Shown: one piece after another, positions 1-11,997 of the stretch
How the letters are laid out: the number at the start of each line of letters is the position of its first letter
Numbering within the stretch: the stretch's first letter is position 1
DNA from: Tubulanus polymorphus
Taxonomy: Eukaryota > Nemertea > Palaeonemertea > Tubulaniformes > Tubulanidae
DNA length: 64,000 nt
Reading direction: 5' to 3'
Assembly: GCF_964204645.1 (NCBI RefSeq)
Contig: NC_134026.1
Span: forward strand, 20,664,650-20,728,649
Translations under genes and position numbers: made by a program
The notes under the pieces: model-generated
The model's database searches: none
Told to the model about the DNA's origin: nothing
What the model saw: only the letters and a program-made list of their open reading frames with translations

Positions 1-116
1 ATATGATTGCAATTTTCGATTACTCCATCTGACAAGGGCTTGCCGTGCCACTGCTGGACACATCGGGATTGGATCGGGATTGGTTCGACGTTTCGTTGAG
101 AACACATTTATTCGTC

Positions 117-283
117 AATAGGGATGTTTCCAGTTACCTCGCGCCATTTTGAGGTGGTCGCGCGGGACCCGTATATGTTGATGGTCAGATTTTGACAATT
201 TTTACGCAAACATCTTTAGCGCTAATTATTGTCGTCCATCCCCCTTTTGCCACAAAAATGTAAGTTATGTTTCGTTAGAAAGG
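117..283 (-). mobile_element. MITE family 1, copy 1
   Basis: Non-coding repeat of about 165 bp. Read on the minus strand it matches the element at 26650-26839 over most of its length. Shared blocks include GGTAACTGG next to GGCGC, a GGTCCC/GACCxCCTC block, and AATTAGCGCTAAAG beside GGATGGACGACAATAA. Its plus-strand left end is GTTTCCAGTTACC. The opposite terminal repeat seems lost after GAAAGG near 283, so this copy is truncated. No coding potential is seen. Confidence 0.7.
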
Positions 284-2112
284 TTTCCATTTCTATTTTC
301 TGATGGTGCCTTATTTTCTTCTCGGCTTCAACAATCGGACACAGTTATTGTCTGAAAAAAATGTCTGCAAAGATACGTGTCCATTACACACGTATACGTA
401 GCTGAAGTTATATCGAGACGGCAACATTTCGGATGCAAAATAGCATTCACAATCGATTCAATAACCGATTGGTCCCTGAACTTTGCTCCCATTCATATGT
501 GAGCTTTAGCAGATTGTGTTTGCCATTCCCGGTATACGCTCAGATGGTACTTACTTTCGTTTAGCAGCGGTTAATCTACATAAAAAAAGGTTTATCTGTT
601 TGATCTACAAATGTATGTCCTAATGGAGAAATGCTCCTTCATAAACGTTTTGATGGCCTTTCGCCGTTGATCCAGCACTATATGCCAAGCTATTCCACCA
701 TAAGAATTGATCGTTTGCCAATTTCTCATAACGTTTACACATCAATGCTCCGTTTAAGTCTAAATGTGACAATCGGCTATGTTTGAACAAAGAAAAAAAC
801 TACCTTCCATTTCGCTGTCGACGGTTTTTTCATACGCGATTTAATCTGTACAGCACGAATCGATCGATATTCCGTGAAATGAACTCTGAATTTATGATCA
901 AACGATTTCTTTAATGGCATCGCTATAGAAACCATAATAAAATCAACTATAAAGGCGCGATATGAAAGGATGTTCTGTATCTTTACCGGAATACACCAAG
1001 AAACAAAACACGATACATTTGGAAGCCGGCGTTACGACGAGTACATGCGCCATTGCACACGGACGATATACATATAGCCGGGGGCCTTATATTTGAGACC
1101 GTCACGTCGACTTCTTATCTCATCCCCCGGGCATACCAGGTTCAACCGCATTCAATTTGCAACGAACGATGCCGCCATTGGAGACCGGTAAATGTCGAAA
1201 CGATAGCGAATAATGAACACCATGAAAAGGGATAGATGTCATCAAAAGAACGTTTAAGAATACCACATATACAGTACATTATATGTCATTTATTTTGTAC
1301 ATGGCTTGGACAGCGGATACTGTTTCCGGCTTCCGGAACTGACTGGCATACGACATATTGCTATAGAAGGTCAAAGTTTGAAAGGAAGATGATTCTTAGA
1401 AGCCCATTTTAAGACATTATTTTGCAAAGTAGTCGAATAATTTTGAGAATAACATGACGTATTTGGCTCAAGATCGCCATTCAACTATTGACACACACAC
1501 TTTAGTGTATGAAATTATATCTCCATTTTTTTCATTCACTGAACGCTACCCAAGGACACTAATATTAAGTTTCTTTGTCCCTATTTATAGGGGAGGCCAA
1601 AGAAGAAACTCTATCGCCACCAGAACGCACGAGCTCGCGTTGCGACATTACGAAGAAGAAAATCATATCCTGTTTTCATTTTGCCAGCATTTTCAACTCT
1701 TCGCTGATACCCTGAGAACATCGTAACCAGCTGAATAGTGTAAAGATTTATTCCAGTGGTCAATTTATCAGTCAGAAACAAGGTACATCAAATGCCAATA
1801 GCCTTTATAGCACTGAGCGCAAAATCGCTGTCAGTAAGAGGCGACATTCAGCGCTTGATCGAATTATATCATTGTACGCGTGATCAACCTCGGTAATCAG
1901 CTAGAAAATGTCGAGTATCATTAGTGACCAGGTCAGACGACGACTTCGCCGCGCAATACGCCATCGATCATAAACACGAGTCTCCAACCATTACATTAAT
2001 AAGTGGTGTCTTATCTCTCCCATTGACACCGAGCACACAGCGACAATCAGGCTCTCAAACAGCGCACTTACGTATACACCGTTTTGTTCATGTGTCCGAG
2101 GATTGCAGCTTA
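284..2112. other. Intergenic, no gene seen
   Basis: AT-rich sequence without a convincing gene. Short open frames occur, for example near 1053-1235 and 1454-1726, but they have no recognisable domain, no protein-like composition and no supporting splice structure. I see no tandem repeat or RNA gene here. Confidence 0.5.
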
Positions 2113-2161
2113 CCGCGATCTTGGAGTAATCATTTGTCAAATGATTACTCCAAGCCGCGAT
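2113..2161. repeat. Perfect 35-bp palindrome between 7-bp direct repeats
   Basis: A 17-bp arm beginning CTTGGAGTAATC (2120-2136), a single T, and the exact reverse complement of the arm (2138-2154). CCGCGAT lies directly on both sides, at 2113-2119 and 2155-2161, in direct orientation. The layout looks like an insertion with a target-site duplication. A fold-back replication error is another way to make it. Confidence 0.8.
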
Positions 2162-2324
2162 GGACCTGTTATTGAACTATATACACTGATGGTTAAAACA
2201 CTCTACTGTATTTGTTTCTTTTTTTTCTTCGATCTTAAAATAGGGATTGACTCGATTGATACATTGTGTTTGATTTGTTTTGATTTTGGTGTCCCCTACC
2301 GCCAAACCTGCCGAAATCGAAACA

Positions 2325-2445
2325 GGGGGTTTGTTTTGAAATTGGAAATCGAATTACAGATATAGTTGTGTGATCGGCGGTCAAATGTTCATGCCGAGTT
2401 TTTTTTTAATCGAAGTACATAATTGGAAATTTCAATTCCAGCTCA
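2325..2445 (+). repeat. Dispersed repeat, copy 1 (partner at right edge)
   Basis: Contains ATAGTTGTGTGATCGGCGGTC followed by an AATCGAAGT and ATTGGAAATTTC block. The same series occurs in opposite orientation at about 63880-64000. The match continues upstream into a GTTTG-rich stretch. It is an interspersed element of unknown class; no coding capacity is visible. Confidence 0.65.
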
Positions 2446-3840
2446 TTAAAACAATCTTCCAACTATTCTGAACCGGCAAGCGACTAATTGGGTTTTGTGT
2501 CAGCTGCCTAATTTGTTTGATACATCGAGATTTTGGAAATAAATTTACTACGAGTTTGGAAATCATTTCGTCCATTTTAGTTTTAAAGTGAACACATTTT
2601 ACCGCCATAAAATACTGTATTCGCCGTGGACCAAGTTTTGGATTTATTCAACTCTGGGGTCTGATAAACCTGGCCTCAAATCGATCTACTGTGGAATTGA
2701 GTCGATGATTTTGAAACACATTGTCATAAACATATATTAAACATTGGATTTTGTTACATTGAATAGTGAATCTTTAAATCAACGTAATCAATTAAAAAAT
2801 CAAGCATCGATATGAAGTTTTCCATTTTTAAGTCAAATCGTAAAGAAGGCGTTTAACCTCGCTATCTACATTCGTTTGATACAAAGAAAGCGATAGAGTT
2901 GAATCAACAGTGATTGTCGAACTGACAGCCACGGAATTTAACACATGCCATATTTCAATTAAATCGAAATCAGATTACTCAGTAGTAGGTACCGACGGTT
3001 TCAACGCACGCTCCATACCAAAGGCCGCCAAATCTGCAGCTGTGACACCGAACCTGCCGCTACTACTAACTCAAGATTGATCAAATGAATCTTCAACCGG
3101 TTCGTATAGCTGAAGATCTGGCGTCGCGATTTGCGTGCCAATGGATTTGGTTTACGCGTCTTCTCACAGATGGCTCTCGTGGTCAGCTATCGTTCGTTGC
3201 GATAAACGGATAGGCGGAGTGCTCATCCTCGATCTGCCAGACTTTCATCTCGTACTCTTATTCTTTAACGACAAGTTTAATTCTTTCTTTCGTACAGTAA
3301 ATGGAGTTATGATTTTTTTTTCTTTTAATTTCGTGACAACAAAGGCCAGAAACGAAACGTAAACTTGCAGCTGTGCAAAGGTTTTACGAACAGCGACGCC
3401 GGAGTACGGAAGTCACATTAAGTGGAATGCTATGTTTCTGTCAACGTTCATTTTCGAATCCGGCAGAAAATTGCGAACGGCATCGCGTAATTAACGACAA
3501 TCCGACGGGAACGTGTGTAGGCTAATTTTCGATTCTAGACGGTATCTAAGAAAAGAAATGAACGGAATAATTTTTTTTAACTATACCTAGGCCTTTACGT
3601 ACACACGTACCTACATCCTTAAAAGGTGAAATATTCGCACACTAGCCGTATCGTCTTGGTGTAATTCTTCGGTAGTTTTGCAGACTCTACCGATGGTAAA
3701 AAATTTCAATCAGATAACCGTGCAACGTTAATTGATTGATTCGCAGTTCATTCACCTCTCACCTAAAATAGGGCTGAGGCAGCGACCTATGACGACGTCC
3801 CCGGGACTTGAATCTATTTTTCATTTTTCCAGCCATATCT
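2446..3840. other. Intergenic, no gene seen
   Basis: AT-rich stretch with no recognisable gene or strong repeat. The short open frame at 3135-3362 has no recognisable features. Confidence 0.45.
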
Positions 3841-3844
3841 AATG

Positions 3845-4215
3845 CGCATTTAGAAAGATGCAGAAAATTCCACCATATCTATCTGCATGTTTAGAAAGCC
3901 GCATAAAAGTCTGCATATCTATCCGCATTTTGAGAAAGCCGCAGAAAAAACCGCCATTTTCTTGTGCATGCTTAGGAACGCGCAGAGAAGTCCGCCATAA
4001 TTATTTATCTGCACGTTTGAAAATATACAGAATCGCGCAAATGAAGATGACGAACTTTTCTACGGCCTTCTGAACACGCGGGTAAATATGGCGGACTTCT
4101 AATCGATTTTCTTAACACGCAGATAAATACAACGGGTAAATATGGCGGACTTTTCTGCATCGTACTGAACGCGCAGTACAATCGGCGGACTTTTCTGTGG
4201 CTTTCTAAGTGCGCA
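3845..4215. repeat. Mirrored array of diverged tandem repeats
   Basis: From about 3845 to 4050, units of roughly 45-55 bp repeat the pattern TTAGAAAGCCGCAGAAAA-TCCGCCATAT-TATCTGCA. From about 4075 to 4215 the same units appear in reverse complement (TATGGCGGACTTTTCTG, CTTTCTAAGTGCGCAGA). The block is therefore two head-to-head tandem arrays, able to form a long imperfect hairpin around 4060. Open frames on both strands here are by-products of the repeat. Confidence 0.75.
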
Positions 4216-7200
4216 GACAAAAATTGCTGGGGAAAAATTTGAAAGAAAGGTGAATCTCCCTGGGACCCCGTCATAATTCGCTGTCTCATTTATTTCATCG
4301 TGCGCACGCTTCTTCGATAACGACACAGGTATACATTCCGGGAACAGTCATATCATACGCGCGCGGAAGATAGTCACCGCATTTCCAGGTTTAGTGTTCG
4401 GTACTTTTTCGTATACGACAAGTGAAATAGTCAGTCACGCGACGTTGTTAGAAGCAGCTCGAGGGTAAAACAAATTCAATCAAATCGTAAACGCTAAAGA
4501 TCCCAGAAAGACAATATAAGATTCCGCGGTGCACTGTATTCTAGTATTCTACTCAGTTCAGTAGCAGTTCAATTACAATATCGCAACTTTCTATATACGT
4601 ATTTTTCACATCGATGGTTTTTCGCCAGTCCCGTAATTCTGTCAACGGTAAATTACTTTCTATCACACATCACGCAAGCCTAAATCATAATAACCTGATA
4701 GAATGCAACTCGCTATTGATTCACCAGCGCAACCTTTGTCAACATCATTATTTCACAGTTTTTATGATCGCGGACATACAATTTCCAAAGTGTGATTTCC
4801 CCATAGTGCTATATACGCAAGGATGGGGTCCCTTACTGTTGAGATCCTCAATTTCTATAGGTAGATTTAAATCATAATATGTAGTTTCTCTGTCGGGTAG
4901 ATCGTTTAAAAATCTACCAAATACCGACTAGAATACTCGTCAAGAATTTGAGTTGACATTTTGCTAATCGTTAATGGGCAACACAAATATCCGACCAGAT
5001 GGAATGAGCAGCAGAGGTCGTCCGTTGTCAAAATTAGTCAACTTAAAATGAACTTTGAACTGAATTTTTAGACTACCGAATCCATATATCATAGGACCTA
5101 CGAAATATACAATGAACTCATTTTTCTACTCGGATATCGGTATGGTTTTCATTAATAATTGATTCATTTAAGAGAAAAACTCATTCAGATTTAATTGTTA
5201 TGTAGAAACAATCGAACGCGAGACCGACAATCTACTAGCGAACCTGGCAGATCCTCGCTTGCCATACGTGGATTGCCACAGTTGCGGTGCGGGTACCCCT
5301 TTTCAACGAAAAATAATGTGTTTTTATCAGCGAAATGTATATATATGAAAGTGATATTTCTTCACGTTAAGAAATCACGTTGAATTTTAGGTGGAAACCG
5401 ATTTTGCATGTCTAATATCGCTGGAAATTAATTAACTCCAGCCGCAGACATCGACAATCGATAAAACCCATTAATATATGGCTTATAGTTAATTATTAAT
5501 CCTCGACTTGTCATTAACGAGACGACATTATTTCCATTATCACGAATATGACCACCTAATAAGAACTTACTTTCTAAATCAGATTCCGTAATAATATAGA
5601 TCAGCCGAGGCCACGGAACGTGTCCAGTATTACATTAATTAAACCGTGTACCCTCAATCATTTTTAAAGTTCATGCTGTATAATGTTAGAACCCGTTTAT
5701 GTGACAAAAGGTCATTGGAGAACATAGTTCTGTGTTATTGGATGGACCGCGCTCTAAAACTTTCTTGTTTTAGAAGAGAAGACAATGGACACGTAAACTA
5801 GAAAAGAATGGATACTAGATCGACACAGCAGCCTCTACTTTAATCAATCATATTTGGATGGAAAAAGCTGTTTATATATTTTGTGTTCTATAGTTTTATA
5901 TCGTATAATGGCGCTGGCCTGTGATAGTATTGACGTCACAGGGGGGATGTCGGATTCAGGAATTTGCAATTTGAAAGAGGGTGTGTGTTTCTGAGAAATA
6001 CCGAGAAATAACTGGAGGCGAGGCCGAACGTTTTGTGATATATAAATTTACAAAAATTTAGTGATATATAACATTAAGTGTATTGTTATTGAAAAGATGT
6101 TTAAGAATTAAAAAATGATTTTGAATTCGGTCAAAAAGGGTGAAAAATCGACCCCTGTCTCGAGTTATGTAGTATCTTGTCTCTCTTGATTCTATTCTAT
6201 GTTAAAACGTAGTTCCTTTATAATTGGTTACCCGGTAATGATTTCGCCAATTAGCGTTTCCAGGTAATTTTGGATGATATTGAGCAGTGACTATTTACGT
6301 CACCGCGTATACCACCACCCCGTGCTCAATAGGCGACGTTCGCTGAAATTAATAAATCGAGTCTTTTTAAATCGAAAATTGTGGAAATTGTTACCGCACG
6401 TAAATTTAAGAAAGAAGAAACGCATCGTGGTGTATTTCCCCATCCAGTATTTGAAAAGCTCGAAAAGATAATCGACAAAAAAGTTTTACGTGTCCAATAT
6501 ATACACAAAATTGTATTTTTACTAACGTGATCTACAGGCTTCATTAACTTCGTGTATAAGTCAGAGTGTAGAAAATAAGATTGACAGAATATCGAAGCTG
6601 CATCTTTTATCGTTGTCCACAGAAACTTTCAATTAATTTGGCCGGTTAGGTTCCGCTCAGTAAAACAATTACTGCGGCGTTAAAAAATCGAGTAGTAAGA
6701 TTGTGCATTCAAGCAAGAAGTAATGGACATATCAATTGCTTGATTCTCATAGATGAGATTTCCTTCTTTTGGATGCTTTTTACCGTTCTCATTTATCTTA
6801 AATAATAGCTGAGATATGATGGTTTGAAAAGATGGTATACCGTTCGGCAAAATCTAACTTTTTTGTTCAGTGTATATGTATCTAGGTAGCCGCGATAAAT
6901 TAACTTTCGATCTCAACGCAAGCGACGCCCATCCACGTGAATCATAGTTATTTTACTGTCACTACTCAGTTTCTTCTTCGAGAAAGAGCGAACGAAATTC
7001 GCCTCGAGTCACAGTATGATGTCGTTTGCGCGGTCAATCGATAAAACCATGCTCCAGTAAATTGAGTCACTTGAAGTACCGTATGTCCAACACGCAAAAC
7101 GTCCTCTGATTTGTGTTATCAGCGTCCGGTGTATCGTCATTTTCGTGTAAAAAAACGATGAAATGTCATCATCGTCACCGCCGTCGTCATTTACTGCTTC

Positions 7201-10200
7201 GTAATCACCGATCTTTCATGGCTGTCGTTCTGGAAATAATGACAAAGCGTCATTCCCGTCTCTCACACCCATAACCCAGCGAATCAACTATAACGATGAC
7301 ATTGCAAACTGATTAGGTATACGGACCCCCGGCGCATGCACACTACGTTATCTAGACCGTCTTGGTATTTAGACGGACCGAGCGTTCGCTCTTGAAAAGC
7401 CCGTTCCAAAATTGGTCCGTTCCATTTTAGGCCAGTCGAATTCGAACCAACCTAAAACACCGTCCTGTGTTTGTCGACAAAAAAGCTGGTTCCAGGTCCT
7501 TTCTAAATCGTACTGCCATATGAATTCAATCGTAAAGTACGCGTCGCCAATTGGTCATTAAGCTGATTAGTATTAGCATGTATTGCTCGCGGAGTATATA
7601 TTTGGTCCGTTCCAAATCTGGCCCATTCCAGATACGGACCCATTTGGACTGCTCTGACTAGTGGTAGTGCGAACGCGGCTTTACATGAGGATCATAGTTC
7701 CGAGATTGAGAGAGAAATACTTACGTACGTCTTACGAAATCTAATTATGAAAAGTAAATTAATTGTATTGGATTTAGTAGATATTATTATGACATTACAC
7801 TTGAGGCTTGCAAAACCATGCAACATTGATCCGTTGCATTCATATTCTCATCAGCTCGTAACCTCTGCGATCTCAGTGAAGCCGGTCCATTGCGCGTCTT
7901 GAATAATTTTGAATTCGCATTCTTGTTGAAGATAATTTTCCATCAACTATTACACTGTTTCACTGACTTTCTACTCCAACACAAACACCCTGATTTAATA
8001 CGGACAAGCTTCAATTGATTCTCAAATGTTCGCTTCAAGCTTAGACGTGCGTGGTTAGCAACCCAGCTTTCTCACAGCGCCGGATTCCCAAACTTACAAA
8101 AATTTCCCGTCCTTTCGAATTCTCCCAAAAAGGCATACGGATATCAGTTTTAGATTGCAGAAAAAAACAATCAAATACGCAACAATTCCCCTACAAACAA
8201 TCAATTAAAAGATTGGAAATCCTAAATTGTGAAGACATCACAAGAACTGGCCAAAATTGGCTACAAATAGTGTTATTTGTATTTCTATATTTCTATATAT
8301 TTGTAACATTGTACATTGTCATCATCCATTTCGTAACCCATTTCCGTACAGAAAAACAGCCTACGTGCTCTGAACGAGTCCTTCAACATTTTGTAAAAGA
8401 TATTATATGTAAAATCCTGTTCAGCGTAATTAAAAATCAATCGACCAATCTTATTCCATCCGAAGATAGCAATCGATAGTAAACGGCGTCGCTGCTGTCG
8501 TTCATAGCAATAGCGATGTCGACACATTCCTGGCACCAGTTTTCTTCATCGATCCTTTGCATTCAAATCGAAAGAGAAGCAAACGTCCCTGGCCGCGGTA
8601 ATCTTCAGTAATCTCTGTTCGCTGATTGTAGCGCGTAGTTCGTTAGGTTATCGGTGCTGATTTTTCCGATTTATCCGAATGTTGCGTTTTATCGACGATC
8701 TATATAACTGGACAATAATCTTGCCCCGTATGTCTATTGCGCGGTTGCATGGCGTCCATATTTTCAGTCGATTAGTCCGCCCTTTATATATTGCGGTATA
8801 CCGTTTTTATCCGATTACCTGCCGATCTATATACAAACACTGACGTTAGCGTTTTCTGTAGTCGGGTGATATATGCGTTGTTTGAAACTGCAATTCATAA
8901 TCACGAAATCCACACGGTTTTTTGGCGCCGTTAAAACTGTTACAATAATTTTCATATACATTGATACCTTGCGTCATCTCAGGGGTTCTGAGTGAGTCGA
9001 TGTGTATTACGTCATCAATTTTGGCGTTTCAAAATAACAATTACAATTGTGAATTTTGACGTTTATTTTGTAATCAAATATATTTCAGATTGAAAAATTT
9101 AGAATATTACAATAGTCATTTTTGAGAGGATGTGCAGTACGTCATCAGTATATCGGGATTAGACTGGTTGCCGGTCAATTCAATTATCGATATTCAAATT
9201 AAAAAACTTATAATCTACAATACCAAGCGATATATGTGATATTTTCCAAGGCGTCAATAAACTTTCAAGTTTGTTTTCTTGTTTCGTTCTCTGGTCATAC
9301 CGAACCGCTTAAACGTTGTGGTTTTGATTCCAAAGAACTTTCGAAATTATTTCTTTTAAGATTTCTTCCCATTGCGCGTGACATAATTTATCCACTGTTA
9401 AGCCTTTCAGTCACTTTTGGCCGCGCGCTTTCGAAATTAATCCGCTTTTTCCAAGCCAACTGATTGTCGAATAAGGAATTTTTATTAAGGAAGTTGCTGT
9501 GGGGCGTTTGAATATGATACGCCGACTTGTCTCAATAAGGAAGTCACTTTCTATGCGCAGAATAGCCCGGGGCCTTCTTTGCTTTTTCATCGAATGTAGA
9601 AACGTATGTACTAATCGCGACTAGATTCATCTGACCGAGTTGAAAAAGAATCTTTATTCTATTTCCTTTACGTATTCGGTATTTCACCATTACGATCAAG
9701 ATTATCTAATCGCTTCTTAGCCCTTTACGCGGTATAATATCTTTTCGATAAATCCGTGTGCCCGAAAAGCCACCGCGCTTATTTCGCTTCAAACGGTATC
9801 AAATGTCAGTTGATGGGAAACATCGCCGTCGAATAAAAGAATTAAGCTTTCTTCTGTAAAGGAGAAAGTTTGTCTGTTATAGAAACACGACGATCTTATG
9901 TTTCTGTGCACATCAAAACGACAGAAATTCTGGCGTGGTTTTAATGACGCGTCTTAAGAAACGCTTAGAAAATCAAAATTGATTTTTAAGCACAGCGAAT
10001 TTTCATTTTGAGATGTTTCTCACAAAGTATACCAAACCTTTTTTACCGTTCTTAAATTCTACACTAAAATGAAATTTTGTGGAACCGAGCTATTCGGTTG
10101 GAGGAGGATAGCCCTTCAGAATAGAATTAAACACCCATGGCCTCGAAACTTTCACCCTGTGGCATATGACGGGACCCAAACAGTCTGGGTTCACGATATC

Positions 10201-11059
10201 TTGCAATTCAACTCGAAAATACCAGTTAATATGCTTATCTCCAAAACAGGTCCAAGAACTTTGATGCTAGCCAATCTGAGAATTTGCGAAACTGACTTGT
10301 GAAGAAATGGCTCAGGCGTTTCGAAACACACGTATTGCAGAACTCCAGGAAACACACAGGCAACCGATTATATGATGTTTTTTGCTCTCATATCAGCTTC
10401 ATAAGCTGCGAGTGAATGTAGGAGAGCTTTCCCTTTATCACAAAGTAAAATGATTTAGCAGTCAGAAGAAGCCTCTCATAGCGTAGCCCTTCTATCTGAC
10501 ACTAACGGGCAACTCCTACATGATAATATAGATGCTATGATTTTTTCTGCGTTAGAGTTATCTGTGTATAAGTAAGCTTTTTATTGCTATGTCTATCTCG
10601 CAATGTATAAGATGCAGTACCTGAAGGTACCAGAAGGAGGATTTCCGCACCACCATACATTCAGTAAGTTCAGGTTTATTTCATATCAATATTGGAAACT
10701 ATATTGTTTTCGGTCGCATTTGTGATATTATCAATTTCTACCAATTCTTGGTAACTTAATAAATTGAAAACTTGGTAACTTGAAACGTGCTACGTAGGCA
10801 AGATGATGTTTATAGTTCGTATGGATCACGAGGACAGCGTTCCTAAGGGGTTGCTTTAACTTAACCTTCTTGTTGTCCTCCTGATCAGACGGCAGGTTCC
10901 AGCCATTTAAGCCGCGATCACGCGGGCGATTTTGGCCCGGGCCAAATTGGGCATGGAACAGCTGTTCACACGGGTGCCAAATGAAACCATGCCTGTTTGG
11001 CGCGGACCATATTTGCCACGACCAAAAACGTCGGGCCAGGAGCACAGGTCAAACCGAAC
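4216..11059. other. Long intergenic region, no convincing gene
   Basis: No recognisable protein domain or RNA gene was found. The longest open frame (8051-8479, 142 codons) starts with GTG, has no homology I recognise and carries one hydrophobic stretch; I treat it as chance. A dispersed repeat lies at 5235-5275. Repeated GGTCCGTTCCA motifs at 7320-7680 may mark an old inverted-repeat element. A GC-rich block at 10905-11045 (GCCCGGGCCAAATTGGGC) looks repeat-derived. Confidence 0.45.
5235..5275 (+). repeat. Dispersed repeat core, copy 1
   Basis: GAACCTGGCAGATCCT, then GCTTGCCATACGTGGAT. Nearly the same core recurs in the same orientation at 60690-60730 (GAACCTGGCAGATCCT, then GCCTGCCATAAGTGGAA). 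Flanks are less similar. Probably two copies of one old interspersed element; the class is unknown. Confidence 0.6.
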
Positions 11060-11168
11060 TTAAACCGAAAAGTATATATGGAGGTCCGATCCATCTTATA
11101 GCGAAATCGTTACTTCGCTCTAAAATAGATTAAGACCTCCAACCATACTTTTATACTTTCCGGTTTAA
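11060..11168. mobile_element. Hairpin-type miniature inverted-repeat element
   Basis: The left arm begins TTAAACCGAAAAGTATA and runs into TGGAGGTC. The right arm is the near reverse complement (GACCTCCA, TATACTTT, CCGGTTTAA). With short gaps the arms cover most of the 109 bp, leaving a small centre near AGCGAAATCGTTACTTCGCT. It is a non-coding foldback or MITE-like element. No second copy was noticed in the window. Confidence 0.65.
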
Positions 11169-11596
11169 TTTTAACACGGAGTATCAACTTGTTAAAGCAG
11201 TGAGCGCAGTTGCCCTGTCACTGCGGCTGGCTTACTAATGGCTCAGGTGGTCGACCTGATTCAATACGGCAAGCAAATCATAACGAGTGATGCGCTGCCA
11301 ATTTCTCTCGGTATCGGCAAAACAATTTGCATGACAAATCCATCCGCGGATCGTTCTCAAATTGTAGCGTATAGGGGACAATTTCATAGAGCATATTTCA
11401 ACTACATCTGCTGCCGATCTCCCCGTGTTTCGACGACGTGAGAGAGTTATTATTCTTTGTCACGAGATCATCAACGAAGACTTCGCGCTATACCATCAAA
11501 TCGTGCTTGTACGACAGGTAACTAACAATGCACTTGAAGAAATTAGATTGTGTATGGGAACTTTTTCTATATACGTTTTCTGAATAAAACGTTCAC

Positions 11597-11597
11597 G

Positions 11598-11657
<60 letters not shown>

Positions 11658-11755
11658 CTGCCATCTCCACAATCACTTTATCCAGCATCAATACTGTCAT
11701 CGTAGCCGTCCCCACCATCTTCTCCATCTCCACAATCACTTTCTCCAGCATCATC
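11597..11755 (+). repeat. (CAT)n microsatellite and short tandem duplication
   Basis: About 60 bp of almost pure CAT/ATC repeats at 11597-11658. Two diverged copies of a roughly 65-bp unit follow, each containing CCATCTCCACAATCACTTT followed by CCAGCATCA. Confidence 0.9.
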
Positions 11756-11789
11756 ATTATCATCTCTGTCTATATGGTATATGACATTA

Positions 11790-11994
11790 GGCTAACGAAA
11801 ATTGATACCTTGTTTCTCATTTCTGTTGAGCTTAAAAGTTGACCCGCTCCGCAGCCGCCTACATCCTGATGAACATGGCTTTTCTTTCGAATCGTAATCA
11901 GGCTGACCATAACCGACCAGGCAGCCATAGATAGCGAAGTGCGGTTTACAAAATGACCAGGCCGATTATGAGAAACAAGGCACGTTTTTTTGCC
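11790..11994 (+). mobile_element. MITE family 2, copy 1 (PIF/Harbinger-like)
   Basis: A 205-bp non-coding element. The left end is GGCTAACGAAAATTGATACC and the right end reads, in reverse complement, GGCAAAAAAACGTGCCTTG; both arms continue CCTTGTTTCTCA. It is flanked by TTA on both sides (11787-11789 and 11995-11997). A three-base TWA target duplication is typical of PIF/Harbinger elements. A second copy lies inverted at 16119-16315. Confidence 0.75.
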
Positions 11995-11997
11995 TTA

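Noticed and set aside
8051-8479. 142-codon plus-strand open frame, the longest in the first 14 kb
   Set aside because: It begins with GTG, matches no family I know, has no splice or promoter support and overlaps an equally plausible minus-strand frame; probably chance.
11597-11660. CRISPR-like short repeats
   Set aside because: Simple CAT microsatellite in a eukaryotic genome; no spaced direct repeats and no cas genes.
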